Source: Photobacterium gaetbulicola Gung47
Lineage (GTDB): Bacteria; Pseudomonadota; Gammaproteobacteria; Enterobacterales; Vibrionaceae
Direction: 5' to 3'
Assembly: GCA_000940995.1 (NCBI GenBank)
Contig: CP005974.1
Location: 2,604,001 to 2,668,000, forward strand
Length of the DNA: 64,000 nucleotides
Of the stretch, positions 18,870 to 27,774 are shown piece after piece (position 1 is the first letter of the stretch; every line of letters begins with the position of its first letter). Made by a program: the position numbers and the translations under genes. The notes under the pieces are model-generated. The model ran no database searches, was not told the origin of the DNA, and worked only from the letters and a program-made list of their open reading frames with translations.

Positions 18870-21275
18870 ATGAAGAACAGTACGTTATTTAAACGTCATC
18901 GACTAACAGCCTTAGTAGCAGCTTCAATGTTTGGGTTGACTACCGGTATCGCCAGTGTCAATGCCGAAGTGGTTGAAGGACCTGATTTATCAGGCCTCGG
19001 CTCACTCAAAGGCATTAAACCGGCTCCCGTACCAGGGCTCGATGAATATGTAAAAAATGAAAAAGCAGCCATAAAACTTGGCAAGGCGCTATTCTGGGAC
19101 ATGCAGGCAGGTAGTCAGGGGCAAGCTTGTGCAAGCTGTCACTACAGTGCCGGTGCCGATAACCGGACTAAAAACCAAATCAGTCCGGGTCTCAACAATG
19201 TCGATGAGACCAAAAGGGAGATTTTTGATCCAACTCAAACGGGAATCGGTGGACCTAACTATACGTTAGTCCCCAATGACTTCCCTTTCCGTGTCTACGC
19301 CAATCCTGATGATCGCAATTCAGAAGTCCTATTCGATTCCGACGATGTTGTCTCTTCGCAAGGGGTTGAGGGGCTGGTATTTGACGAACTTTACGGCGGC
19401 AGCTTCGGCGACCCAAGGTACTCGGACCGCCGTGAAACCTGTGATACGGTCAAGGATATCTTCCATGTCGGGGACGTGAGCACTCGTCGTGTCGAACCTC
19501 GTAATACGCCGACCGTTATCAATGCCATTTTCAACTTCCGTAACTTCTGGGATGGTCGGGCCAATAATACCTTCAACGGGGTTGACCCATTTGGCCGTCG
19601 CAACAAAGACGCCAGGGTACTTCATTTCGACCCGTATACCAAATATGTCAGCCAGAAAGAAGTGGATCTGATTAACTCCAGTGCAGCCTCGCAGGCTGTT
19701 GGCCCTCCGGGCAGCGCGTTCGAAATGACCTGTGCCAACAAGGCCTTCAGAGACATGGGCAGAAAATTGCTTAATCTCAAACCGCTTGGGCTACAGCAGG
19801 TTGACCGATCGGACAGTGTCTTGGGATACGACTCAAGCTATCCAAACGATGGCCTTCGTTCTCGATACAAGGAGATGATCAAAGACGCTTTCAACATCGA
19901 GTACTGGGGCTCAGATCAAGACTTTGACGGCTACAGCCAGATGGAGCAAAACTTCAGCTTGTTCTGGGGCTTGGCTATCCAGCTGTACGAAAAAACCTTG
20001 ATCTCGGATGATTCCCGCTTTGACCGTTATATGGATGGCGACCAATATGCTCTAACCACCCTGGAGAAAAAAGGCCTGGAGGTATTCGTCGACAAAGGAA
20101 AATGTGTGAACTGCCACAGTGGTCCGGAATTCTCGAAAGCCATGACGCACTTGATTGCAGAAGAACAGGAGGAAGGCCTGGTTGAGCGGATGCACATGGG
20201 AGACGGGGGGATCTCGCTCTATGACAACGGCTTCTACAACATCGGCGTATCGCCAACCACTCGGGACCTGGTCTTAGGAGGGAAAGACCCTTGGGGCAAT
20301 CCTCTGTCGCATACCCAGCAGTTTATCGAGAAGTTGTTAGGTAACGATGTACCAGATAACTTTGAGGTTGATCCTTGTACCTTCGAGGCCAAGGTGCTTG
20401 CAGACGAACCTTGCGACTCAGCAGCCCAAACCAACGCACTTAAAACGCTGGTACTGGAAGGTAACGCACGTACCGCCATTCACGGTGCAGTCAAGACCCC
20501 TACGCTCCGTAACATCGAACTAACCGGTCCTTACATGCACAACGGGAGTATGTCGACACTCTGGCAAGTTGTCGAATTCTACAACCGCGGTGGTAACCGC
20601 TTCAGTGAAGGCCTTGGCGATTCATCGGGCTTTGGCGATATCACGTCTAACCTCGACCCAGACATTCGCAGCCTAGGGTTAACAGACTACGAGAAGAAAG
20701 CACTGGTTGCCTTCTTGAAATCGCTGACCGATGAGCGCGTACGCCAAGAAAAAGCACCATTTGACCATCCACAGCTGTTCATCCCGAACGGTGTTGAAGG
20801 GGATGAGTTCTTGGCCGAAACCAACCTCAACGGCTCACCGAAAGAAGAGTGGATCGAAATTCCAATGGTGGGTGCTTACGGCCGTGCCGCGAAAGGTCTG
20901 GAACCGCTCAAGCCATTCCTTGATGGTGCTGAGCCTGACTACCAGTCACCGGTATACAATGAGCCGGCACCGGAGCCAGAGCCAGCACCTAAGTACCTGG
21001 CAGCCAAGGATGATGCTGTTTCAGCCAAATACGGCTTTACCACGAAGATCAAGCCGCTAGACAATGATGTGGCCGGTGACTACGCCATCGACCCACGCAG
21101 CATTGTGATTCACAATGCCCCTAGCAGCCGAGATTGTCGTTACAGCATCCACTTCGATGGCAGCATTTCGATCACACCGCTGAAAGACTACGAGATGAGC
21201 ATGACTTACAGTGTCAAAGACACCAAAGGCAATGAATCTAACGTGGCCACAGTGAAGATCAACGTTTACCGCTAA
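18870..21275 (+). CDS. Di-haem cytochrome c peroxidase-like protein with C-terminal Ig-like extension
   Basis: An 801-residue periplasmic protein. A signal peptide (ends near Asn31-Ala-Glu) precedes a CcpA/MauG-type region with two haem c sites: CASCH at residues 87-91 and CVNCH at 412-416. KTPTLRNIELTGPYMHNGSM near residue 547 is the family signature. Typical family members are 320-450 residues, so this one carries large insertions. After a Pro-Glu rich linker (PEPEPAP), the last 90 residues look like a cadherin/Ig-type beta domain (AAKDDAV...PLDNDV...MTYSVKD). It may reduce peroxide or oxidise a partner; no partner is next to it. The ATG at 18870 has AGGGG upstream. Confidence 0.88.
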   Translation: MKNSTLFKRHRLTALVAASMFGLTTGIASVNAEVVEGPDLSGLGSLKGIKPAPVPGLDEYVKNEKAAIKLGKALFWDMQAGSQGQACASCHYSAGADNRTKNQISPGLNNVDETKREIFDPTQTGIGGPNYTLVPNDFPFRVYANPDDRNSEVLFDSDDVVSSQGVEGLVFDELYGGSFGDPRYSDRRETCDTVKDIFHVGDVSTRRVEPRNTPTVINAIFNFRNFWDGRANNTFNGVDPFGRRNKDARVLHFDPYTKYVSQKEVDLINSSAASQAVGPPGSAFEMTCANKAFRDMGRKLLNLKPLGLQQVDRSDSVLGYDSSYPNDGLRSRYKEMIKDAFNIEYWGSDQDFDGYSQMEQNFSLFWGLAIQLYEKTLISDDSRFDRYMDGDQYALTTLEKKGLEVFVDKGKCVNCHSGPEFSKAMTHLIAEEQEEGLVERMHMGDGGISLYDNGFYNIGVSPTTRDLVLGGKDPWGNPLSHTQQFIEKLLGNDVPDNFEVDPCTFEAKVLADEPCDSAAQTNALKTLVLEGNARTAIHGAVKTPTLRNIELTGPYMHNGSMSTLWQVVEFYNRGGNRFSEGLGDSSGFGDITSNLDPDIRSLGLTDYEKKALVAFLKSLTDERVRQEKAPFDHPQLFIPNGVEGDEFLAETNLNGSPKEEWIEIPMVGAYGRAAKGLEPLKPFLDGAEPDYQSPVYNEPAPEPEPAPKYLAAKDDAVSAKYGFTTKIKPLDNDVAGDYAIDPRSIVIHNAPSSRDCRYSIHFDGSISITPLKDYEMSMTYSVKDTKGNESNVATVKINVYR

Positions 21276-21299
21276 GGTATACTGCCAACATAACCTCAA

Positions 21300-21326
21300 G
21301 CCCCGCCGTTGCGGGGCTTTATTTTT
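21300..21326 (+). terminator. Intrinsic terminator
   Basis: Stem GCCCCGC (21300-21306) with GCGGGGC (21311-21317), loop CGTT, followed by TTTATTTTT. It ends the di-haem gene. Confidence 0.93.
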
Positions 21327-21569
21327 GGGTACTGATTTGCGCGCCATCTCTCATTTCCCCCACCACATCCCTATTAACAATTTATTAACTAGAACTATTT
21401 CAAACTATTTCTATACTGAATAGTGACAGAAAAACAGGCAGTTATTTTTTACAACTGAAAGAAAGTGCCCATTAGGTGGATAAATCACGGGGATACGCTT
21501 TTGGATGTAACTGTTAATAATGGCGATAAAACGTCAATTTCTCATGATAAGGAATAACAGGACGTAATT

Positions 21570-22796
21570 ATGAAGCAAACCCTCAGCTCAACCTTGGCCG
21601 CATCAGCTCTTGCTCTCATTCTTGCTGGCTGTGATAGTGGTGGAAACAGTCAGGATCAAGAAATGATCCAATCGCTACAGAGCAAAATTGAAACCCTTGA
21701 GCAACAGCTTGCGCAAGCCACAGGCGGTACCGTTGAAACTGTTGAGTCAGGTGCGGAGGAGCTTAAAGCTAAAATTGCAGAGCTTGAAAACCAGCTTGCG
21801 GCAAAGGCTGGTGACAGCGACAGTGCGCCAACCTCTACTGCTAGCTCAGAGACCTTGGCCAAAGTGCAGAAGCAAGGATATCTCCAGTGCGGAGTAACAA
21901 CCGGTTTGCCGGGCTTTTCCAACCCCAATGAAAAAGGCGAATGGGAAGGTCTTGATGTGGAATTCTGCCAGGCAGTGGCAGCCGCTATCCTGGGCGATAA
22001 AACCAAGGTGAAATATATCCCGCTGACTGCTAAAGAGCGCTTTACTGCTCTGCAGTCGGGTGAAATTGACCTGTTATCGCGCAATACGACCTGGACCCTT
22101 CACCGTGATACCGCCTTGGGGATCAACTTTGCCGGTGTTAACTACTATGACGGCCAAGGCTTCATGATCAACAAAGCCCTTGAAATCGAAAGTGCCGCCG
22201 AGCTCGATGGCGCAGCCGTATGCGTGCAGTCAGGAACCACAACAGAGCTCAACCTCGCAGATTACTTCCGCCATCGCGAAATGAAATACACCCCTGTTGT
22301 CTTCGATACAGCCGCCCAAACGGTAAAAGGCTTTGAAGCCGGCCGCTGCGATGCGCTAACCACGGATCAATCTGGCTTATATGCCCTGCGACTCAACCTG
22401 CCGGATCCATCTTCGGCAGTAGTACTGCCAGATATCATTTCCAAAGAGCCTCTCGGTCCCGCAGTCCGTCAAGGGGACGACCAGTGGTTCAATATTGTGA
22501 AATGGACGCTGAATGCCATGATTACCGCTGAAGAGCTTGGGGTGTCATCGCACAACGTCGACGACATGAAAATGTCCAATGATCCCAACATCCGCCGCTT
22601 GATTGGCGCTGACGGCCCCAAAGGGAAAGGCCTTGGCCTCAATGATGACTGGGCCTACCAGGTCATCAAGCAGGTCGGCAACTACGGTGAAAGCTTTGAG
22701 CGTACTGTCGGCATGAGCTCTCCGCTGGAAATCAAGCGTGGTATCAACGCCCTATGGAATGATGGCGGGCTGTTATATGCGCCGCCAATGCGCTAG
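21570..22796 (+). CDS. aapJ: Amino-acid ABC transporter substrate-binding lipoprotein (AapJ type)
   Basis: A 408-residue solute-binding protein of family 3. The C-terminal 310 residues match the general L-amino-acid binding protein AapJ (GYLQCGVTTGLPGFSNPNE, then EGLDVEFCQAVAAAILGD and LLSRNTTWTLHRDT). Unusually, the N-terminus is a lipoprotein signal (lipobox LAGC, Cys21) followed by a Gln/Glu-rich segment of about 65 residues with two heptad-like coiled-coil stretches. It is the first gene of a four-gene operon with two permeases and an ATPase, 80 bases ahead of the first permease. Confidence 0.93.
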   Translation: MKQTLSSTLAASALALILAGCDSGGNSQDQEMIQSLQSKIETLEQQLAQATGGTVETVESGAEELKAKIAELENQLAAKAGDSDSAPTSTASSETLAKVQKQGYLQCGVTTGLPGFSNPNEKGEWEGLDVEFCQAVAAAILGDKTKVKYIPLTAKERFTALQSGEIDLLSRNTTWTLHRDTALGINFAGVNYYDGQGFMINKALEIESAAELDGAAVCVQSGTTTELNLADYFRHREMKYTPVVFDTAAQTVKGFEAGRCDALTTDQSGLYALRLNLPDPSSAVVLPDIISKEPLGPAVRQGDDQWFNIVKWTLNAMITAEELGVSSHNVDDMKMSNDPNIRRLIGADGPKGKGLGLNDDWAYQVIKQVGNYGESFERTVGMSSPLEIKRGINALWNDGGLLYAPPMR

Positions 22797-22822
22797 TGAT
22801 CATTGCGATTGCTAGTTAATCG

Positions 22823-22856
22823 GGAGGGGGGATGCCCCCTCCGGTCAGCGTTTTCT
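22823..22856 (+). terminator. Intra-operon hairpin after aapJ
   Basis: A perfect 8-bp stem GGAGGGGG (22823-22830) and CCCCCTCC (22835-22842) with a four-base loop, then TTTTCTTTT a few bases on. This type of hairpin after a binding-protein gene often stabilises its mRNA or lets only part of the transcripts continue into the permease genes. Confidence 0.65.
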
Positions 22857-22876
22857 TTTACACAGGATGTGTTGTT

Positions 22877-24046
22877 TTGGCCGCGAAGAATACAAAAAAG
22901 CTGTTGTATAACCCTACTTTTCGTTCTGTGCTGTTTCAGGCTCTTGCTGCTGCAGCACTGTGCTACTTTGTCTACTCCATCATCAACAATGCCCTGACCA
23001 ACCTTGATCAACGAGGCATTGCAACTGGGTTTGGCTTCCTCAGTCAAGAAGCTGGGTTTGGTATTGGTCTGAGTCTGATAGATTATGACGAGACCTACAG
23101 CTATGGCCGGACATTTTTTGTCGGTCTGCTTAATACAGCCCTTGTTTCTGTACTCGGCATTCTGCTGGCCACCCTTCTTGGATTTATCATCGGGATCGCT
23201 CGGCTATCGTCAAATTGGCTGGTCAGCCGCTTTGCCGCCGTCTATATCGAAATATTCCGTAATGTCCCGCTGTTGCTGCAAATTTTTTTCTGGTATTTTG
23301 CCGTGTTACAGGCACTGCCCTCACCCCGCAACAGCCTCAGCTTCGGCGAAAGTGTCTTTCTTAATGTTCGCGGTCTGTATTTTGCCAAGCCTGTTTTCGG
23401 ACCAAATGCCTACTGGATCGGCCTTGCCCTGATAGCAGCAATAGTATCGGGCATAAGCTATGCCATCTACGCCAAAAAAAAGCAAAAAGCGACTGGTCAG
23501 CAATCCCCTATTCTCTGGGTATCTCTCAGCCTCTTGGTCGTGCTCCCCACCTTTAGCTATTTCGCCAGCGGACAACCGGTTTACCTAGAAGTCCCCGAAC
23601 TCAAAGGCTTCAACTTCAGAGGAGGCATCGGCATTATTCCCGAGTTGGCTGCGCTGCTACTTGCCTTGAGTATCTACACCGCATCGTTCATTGCAGAAAT
23701 TGTCCGGGCCGGGATCAACGCGGTCAGCCACGGACAAACAGAGGCTGCGCTTTCTCTCGGCTTGCCTCAAGGTAAAACCCTGCGGTTGGTTGTGATCCCA
23801 CAAGCCTTGCGAATCATCATCCCGCCACTTACCAGCCAATATCTCAATCTAACCAAAAACTCATCATTGGCAATGGCTATTGGCTACCCCGATCTGGTCT
23901 CGGTCTTTGCCGGTACAACACTCAACCAAACCGGGCAAGCCATCGAGATTATTGCCATGACCATGGCGGTATATCTCGCCCTCAGCTTGTTTACTTCACT
24001 GCTGATGAATATCTACAACCGCAAAGTCGCACTGGTTGAACGTTAG
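22877..24046 (+). CDS. aapQ: Amino-acid ABC transporter permease (AapQ type)
   Basis: A 389-residue inner-membrane permease of the HisM/AapQ family. The hydrophobic segments include a first helix near residue 20, and the EAA loop EAALSLGLPQGKTLRLVVIP near residue 292 contacts the ATPase. NTALVSVLGILLATLLGFIIG opens the transport domain. I favour TTG at 22877, with AGGA nine bases upstream and residues LLYNPTFRSVLFQAL as in the family. An in-frame ATG at 22832 lies in the loop of the intra-operon hairpin and would add 15 unrelated residues. The start is uncertain. Confidence 0.9.
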   Translation: MAAKNTKKLLYNPTFRSVLFQALAAAALCYFVYSIINNALTNLDQRGIATGFGFLSQEAGFGIGLSLIDYDETYSYGRTFFVGLLNTALVSVLGILLATLLGFIIGIARLSSNWLVSRFAAVYIEIFRNVPLLLQIFFWYFAVLQALPSPRNSLSFGESVFLNVRGLYFAKPVFGPNAYWIGLALIAAIVSGISYAIYAKKKQKATGQQSPILWVSLSLLVVLPTFSYFASGQPVYLEVPELKGFNFRGGIGIIPELAALLLALSIYTASFIAEIVRAGINAVSHGQTEAALSLGLPQGKTLRLVVIPQALRIIIPPLTSQYLNLTKNSSLAMAIGYPDLVSVFAGTTLNQTGQAIEIIAMTMAVYLALSLFTSLLMNIYNRKVALVER

Positions 24047-24057
24047 GAGGCGTGGAA

Positions 24058-25155
24058 ATGCATCAACATCAATTTCGCCCCGACTTGCCTCCACCAGCCA
24101 ATACGGTCGGTATAGTCGGCTGGCTACGCAAGCACCTGTTTTCCAGCATGGTCAACAGCTTGATGACTCTCATCCTGGGCTATTTGGCCATCATGGCTAT
24201 CTGGAACATTGTCGACTGGGCGTTGCTCCAGGCTGACTGGGTCGGCACGAGCCGGGATGACTGCCACCGTAACGGTGCTTGCTGGGTGTTTATCTCCGTT
24301 CGCTTCAAGCAGTTCATGTTTGGCTTCTATCCCCAGGAAGAGTTGTGGCGGCCACAGTTGTTTTACGTCACTTTGGCTATATTCATGGCCTTGCTCGGCT
24401 ATGAGAAAACACCGCGCCGAACGTGGATTTGGTTATTCTTCGTCAATGTTTACCCTTTCATCATTGCCGGCCTGCTCTACGGTGGCATCTTTGGCCTTCC
24501 CGTGGTTGAAACACACCTCTGGGGAGGCTTGCTGATCACCTTGATCATTGCCATTGTCGGCATCGTCGTCTCCCTTCCGATCGGTATCGCACTGGCATTG
24601 GGTAGACGTTCGAATATGCCGGTGATCCGCAGCCTGTGTACGGTTTATATCGAGATCTGGCGCGGTGTGCCGCTTATTACTGTGCTTTTTATGGCATCCG
24701 TCATGCTGCCTCTTTTCCTTAGTGCCGAAACCGAAACCAACAAACTGTTCAGGGCATTAATTGGGGTGGTGCTATTTAGCGCAGCCTACATGGCCGAAGT
24801 GGTTCGCGGCGGGTTGCAGGCTATCCCCTCCGGACAATATGAAGCAGCAGATGCGCTGGGGCTTGGCTATTGGAAGAAGATGTCTTTGATCGTTTTGCCA
24901 CAAGCACTGAAAATCAGTATTCCGGCCATCGTCAACACCTTCATCGGCCTTTTCAAAGATACCAGCCTAGTGCTCATTATCGGCATGTTCGATGTCCTTG
25001 GGATCGGGCAAGCTGCCAACACCGATCCCAAGTGGCTGGGCTTCGCGACAGAAAGCTATGTCTTCGTGGCGCTGGTGTTCTGGATCTTCTGCTTTGGTAT
25101 GTCGAGATACAGCATTTATCTGGAAAACAAACTCCATACCGGTCATAAGCGCTAG
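24058..25155 (+). CDS. aapM: Amino-acid ABC transporter permease (AapM type)
   Basis: A 365-residue second permease. The transport domain begins near WGGLLITLIIAIVGIVVSLP, and the EAA loop is EAADALGLGYWKKMSLIVLP near residue 261. The segment VYIEIWRGVPLITVLFMAS is typical of this family. I chose the ATG at 24058, seven bases after AGGAGG; the GTG at 24052 is too close to that site. It starts 11 bases after the aapQ stop, so the two are probably co-translated. Confidence 0.94.
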   Translation: MHQHQFRPDLPPPANTVGIVGWLRKHLFSSMVNSLMTLILGYLAIMAIWNIVDWALLQADWVGTSRDDCHRNGACWVFISVRFKQFMFGFYPQEELWRPQLFYVTLAIFMALLGYEKTPRRTWIWLFFVNVYPFIIAGLLYGGIFGLPVVETHLWGGLLITLIIAIVGIVVSLPIGIALALGRRSNMPVIRSLCTVYIEIWRGVPLITVLFMASVMLPLFLSAETETNKLFRALIGVVLFSAAYMAEVVRGGLQAIPSGQYEAADALGLGYWKKMSLIVLPQALKISIPAIVNTFIGLFKDTSLVLIIGMFDVLGIGQAANTDPKWLGFATESYVFVALVFWIFCFGMSRYSIYLENKLHTGHKR

Positions 25156-25173
25156 GTCATAAAGAGGGATAAT

Positions 25174-25956
25174 ATGACAGACAATACGCAACGCGATAAC
25201 AGTGTAAACAACTCACTTGGCCATGCAGCTATGATCACCATGACCGAAGTAAATAAATGGTACGGTGATTTCCATGTCCTCAAAGACATTAACCTCACGG
25301 TCAAAAAAGGCGAAAAAATCGTTATCTGCGGCCCGTCAGGCTCAGGAAAATCAACGCTTATCCGCTGTATCAACCGTTTGGAAGAGCACCAGCAAGGGCA
25401 GATTATTGTCGCTGGCAACGAGCTGACCAGCGATCTGAAAAACATTGAGCTTGTTCGACGCGAAGTGGGCATGTGCTTCCAGCACTTCAACCTCTTTCCC
25501 CACCTCACCGTTCTCGAAAACTGTACCTTGGCCCCTATTTGGGTGAAGAAAATGCCGCAGAAAGAGGCCGAGCAAATCGCCATGCAATACTTGGAACGGG
25601 TAAAGATCCCCGAACAAGCCAACAAATACCCCGGGCAGCTTTCCGGCGGCCAGCAGCAGCGCGTCGCCATCGCCCGCTCCCTATGTATGACGCCGCAAGT
25701 CATGCTATTCGACGAGCCGACCTCAGCACTCGATCCTGAAATGGTCAGGGAAGTACTGGATGTCATGGTTGAACTTGCCAATGAAGGAATGACGATGATT
25801 TGCGTCACCCACGAAATGGGATTTGCCCGCCAGGTTGCCGATCGGGTGATCTTCATGGACATGGGCGAAATTATTGAGGAAAACACCCCACAAGCATTTT
25901 TCGATAACCCACAATCCGATCGGACACAGCTGTTCTTGAACCAAATACTGCATTAA
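25174..25956 (+). CDS. aapP: Amino-acid ABC transporter ATP-binding protein (AapP type)
   Basis: A 260-residue ATPase that powers the AapQM permease. Walker A is GPSGSGKST near residue 53, the Q-loop is FQHFNLFPH, the signature is LSGGQQQRVAIARSL near residue 151, Walker B is MLFDEPTSALD, and the switch His is in VCVTHEM-like ICVTHEMGFAR. All catalytic residues are present. GAGGG lies before the ATG. It is the last gene of the operon, 18 bases after aapM. The substrate range of the whole system is inferred from family membership. Confidence 0.96.
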   Translation: MTDNTQRDNSVNNSLGHAAMITMTEVNKWYGDFHVLKDINLTVKKGEKIVICGPSGSGKSTLIRCINRLEEHQQGQIIVAGNELTSDLKNIELVRREVGMCFQHFNLFPHLTVLENCTLAPIWVKKMPQKEAEQIAMQYLERVKIPEQANKYPGQLSGGQQQRVAIARSLCMTPQVMLFDEPTSALDPEMVREVLDVMVELANEGMTMICVTHEMGFARQVADRVIFMDMGEIIEENTPQAFFDNPQSDRTQLFLNQILH

Positions 25957-26192
25957 AGCGTATATTAAACACTCACTTATTGAGGCGCAGCAAGAATGTG
26001 CTGTAACATTCATTTACAACTTCGACCACAAAGATAAGGAATTGTTAAGTATCATTCAGGTCATACCGTTACACTGACGGTTATTGTTTGGGGGCAGCCA
26101 CATTAATTTGATAGACGGCTTGCAATAACGATGAAAAGCCCCAATATACACTTACATTAGCAATCACATATCTAACCCTGAGGGGACTATTT

Positions 26193-26858
26193 ATGAACGA
26201 TCGTATTGTCAATCGTGGCACAGCTTACGAAAGCGTACTTTCTACAAACAAGGTTCTACGTAACACTTATTTTCTTCTGTCTCTAACGCTTGTATGGTCA
26301 GCTGTCGTGGCAGGTTTTGCAATGGCGATGAATCTACCTCACCCGGGCTTGATCATCACACTGGTTGGCTTCTACGGTCTGATGTTCCTGACTGAGAAAA
26401 ACCGAAACAGCGGTATGGGTATCGTCTTTACCTTCGCGCTAACAGGCTTCATGGGCTACACCCTAGGGCCGATTCTTAACATGTACGTGGGTGCAGGCCT
26501 AGGCCATGCTATCGTTCCAGCACTCGGCGGTACGGCACTGACCTTTATGGCCTGTTCGGCCTACGCGCTAACCACCAAGCGTGATCTTTCTTTCCTTGGC
26601 GGTATGCTAATGGCGGGCTTTGTTGCCATCATCGTTGCGGTGATTGCCAACATCTTCCTCCAGCTGCCTATGCTGTCACTGGCGATCAGTGGTATGTTCG
26701 TGCTGTTCTCATCAGCAGCTATCCTGCTAACAACCCAGAACATTGTTCGTGGTGGTGAAACAAACTACATCTCAGCAACAGTGACGCTGTATGTTTCTAT
26801 CTACAACCTGTTCCTGAGCCTGCTGCAAATCCTAGGCGTAATGGGCAGTAACGACTAA
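26193..26858 (+). CDS. yccA: Bax inhibitor-1/YccA family membrane protein
   Basis: A 221-residue inner-membrane protein with seven hydrophobic segments of the Bax inhibitor-1 family. The E. coli YccA protein has 219 residues and modulates the FtsH protease. The N-terminus (MNDRIVNRG) and the loop FMGYTLGPILNMYV fit that subgroup. Its neighbours tusE and yccX are also adjacent to yccA in enteric bacteria, which supports the name. A GAGGGG site precedes the ATG and an intrinsic terminator follows. Confidence 0.93.
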   Translation: MNDRIVNRGTAYESVLSTNKVLRNTYFLLSLTLVWSAVVAGFAMAMNLPHPGLIITLVGFYGLMFLTEKNRNSGMGIVFTFALTGFMGYTLGPILNMYVGAGLGHAIVPALGGTALTFMACSAYALTTKRDLSFLGGMLMAGFVAIIVAVIANIFLQLPMLSLAISGMFVLFSSAAILLTTQNIVRGGETNYISATVTLYVSIYNLFLSLLQILGVMGSND

Positions 26859-26884
26859 TCATAGCTTCGTTCATCGAAATGACG

Positions 26885-26910
26885 AAAAAGCGCCGCAAGG
26901 CGCTTTTTTT
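26885..26910 (+). terminator. Intrinsic terminator of yccA
   Basis: Stem AAAGCGCC (26887-26894) with GGCGCTTT (26899-26906), loop GCAA, and a seven-T run. Confidence 0.95.
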
Positions 26911-26977
26911 ATAGCCGTAACCTTGCAGCCAACCTTGAATATCACTATGCTTTGGCCGTTCTATATGCGAGGCAAAC

Positions 26978-27307
26978 ATGCTTGAATTTGAAGGTAAACA
27001 AATAGAAACCGACGCTCACGGTTACCTAAAAAACACCAGCGACTGGTGTGAGGCTCTGGTCCCTGTACTGGCTGATGAAGAAGGTATCACACTGACCGAA
27101 GCCCATTGGGAAGTGGTGCGTTTTGTTCGTGAATTCTATCAAGAATTCAATACATCTCCGGCTATAAGAATGCTGGTCAAGGCAATGGCAAAAAAATACG
27201 GCGAAGAGAAAGGCAGTTCACGCTACCTGTACAAGCTTTTCCCGAAAGGTCCGGCAAAGCAAGCAACCAAACTGGCAGGCCTGCCAAAACCCGTGAAGTG
27301 TATCTAA
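26978..27307 (+). CDS. tusE: Sulfur relay protein TusE (DsrC family)
   Basis: A 109-residue member of the TusE/DsrC family, which passes sulfur from TusBCD to MnmA for 2-thiouridine in tRNA. The family pattern is clear: an N-terminal DAHGYLKNTSDW, the helix GITLTEAHWEVVRFVREFY, and the C-terminal PKPVKCI with the sulfur-carrying Cys as the second-last residue. Only this Cys is conserved, as expected of TusE rather than dissimilatory DsrC. It is monocistronic, between yccA and yccX. Confidence 0.95.
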   Translation: MLEFEGKQIETDAHGYLKNTSDWCEALVPVLADEEGITLTEAHWEVVRFVREFYQEFNTSPAIRMLVKAMAKKYGEEKGSSRYLYKLFPKGPAKQATKLAGLPKPVKCI

Positions 27308-27413
27308 TCGCTCAGCGAATCAATTACGATCCATTCACTGACAAAATGCGGGTGACCTCCACTCGCCTTTTGTTGCCGCGATGCGCGACTAACGCCAGTC
27401 CCAGCAGAATAAA

Positions 27414-27686
27414 CTACATAATTTCAAAGCCGTCGTAGTGACGCCAGTCGATTTGTTCCCACGCCACATTATAGACACTGGACGTTCTTGGCCCTGTCTC
27501 CAGCCAACCAAGCAGCTGTTTTACCTGTTCTTCTGGCCCGCATGCCATTACTTCCACACTGCCATCCGGTAAGTTCTTCGCGTATCCGGTCAAGCCGCAT
27601 TTCAGCCCTTCATGGGCGGTATGAAACCTGAAGCCAACCCCTTGAACCATACCGGTTATTAGTGCCTTTACACAAATTTGTGACAT
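27414..27686 (-). CDS. yccX: Acylphosphatase
   Basis: A 90-residue acylphosphatase that hydrolyses the carboxyl-phosphate bond of acyl phosphates. The active-site loop VQGVGFRFHT contains the phosphate-binding Arg, and GYAKNLPDGSVEVMACG contains the catalytic Asn. GAGGTGA lies upstream of the ATG. It is convergent with tusE. Confidence 0.95.
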   Translation of the reverse strand: MSQICVKALITGMVQGVGFRFHTAHEGLKCGLTGYAKNLPDGSVEVMACGPEEQVKQLLGWLETGPRTSSVYNVAWEQIDWRHYDGFEIM

Positions 27687-27774
27687 AAATCACCTCAAGC
27701 TTCCTACTCTCAAAACGATAACAATAAAATACTCGCAAAATATAATGCTATAAGCTTCTGATTTAGGAATTAAT

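Noticed and set aside
25152..25886. Long open frame antisense to aapP
   Set aside because: aapP is a complete ABC ATPase; the antisense frame has no family features and is Ser/Cys/Arg-rich as shadow frames are.
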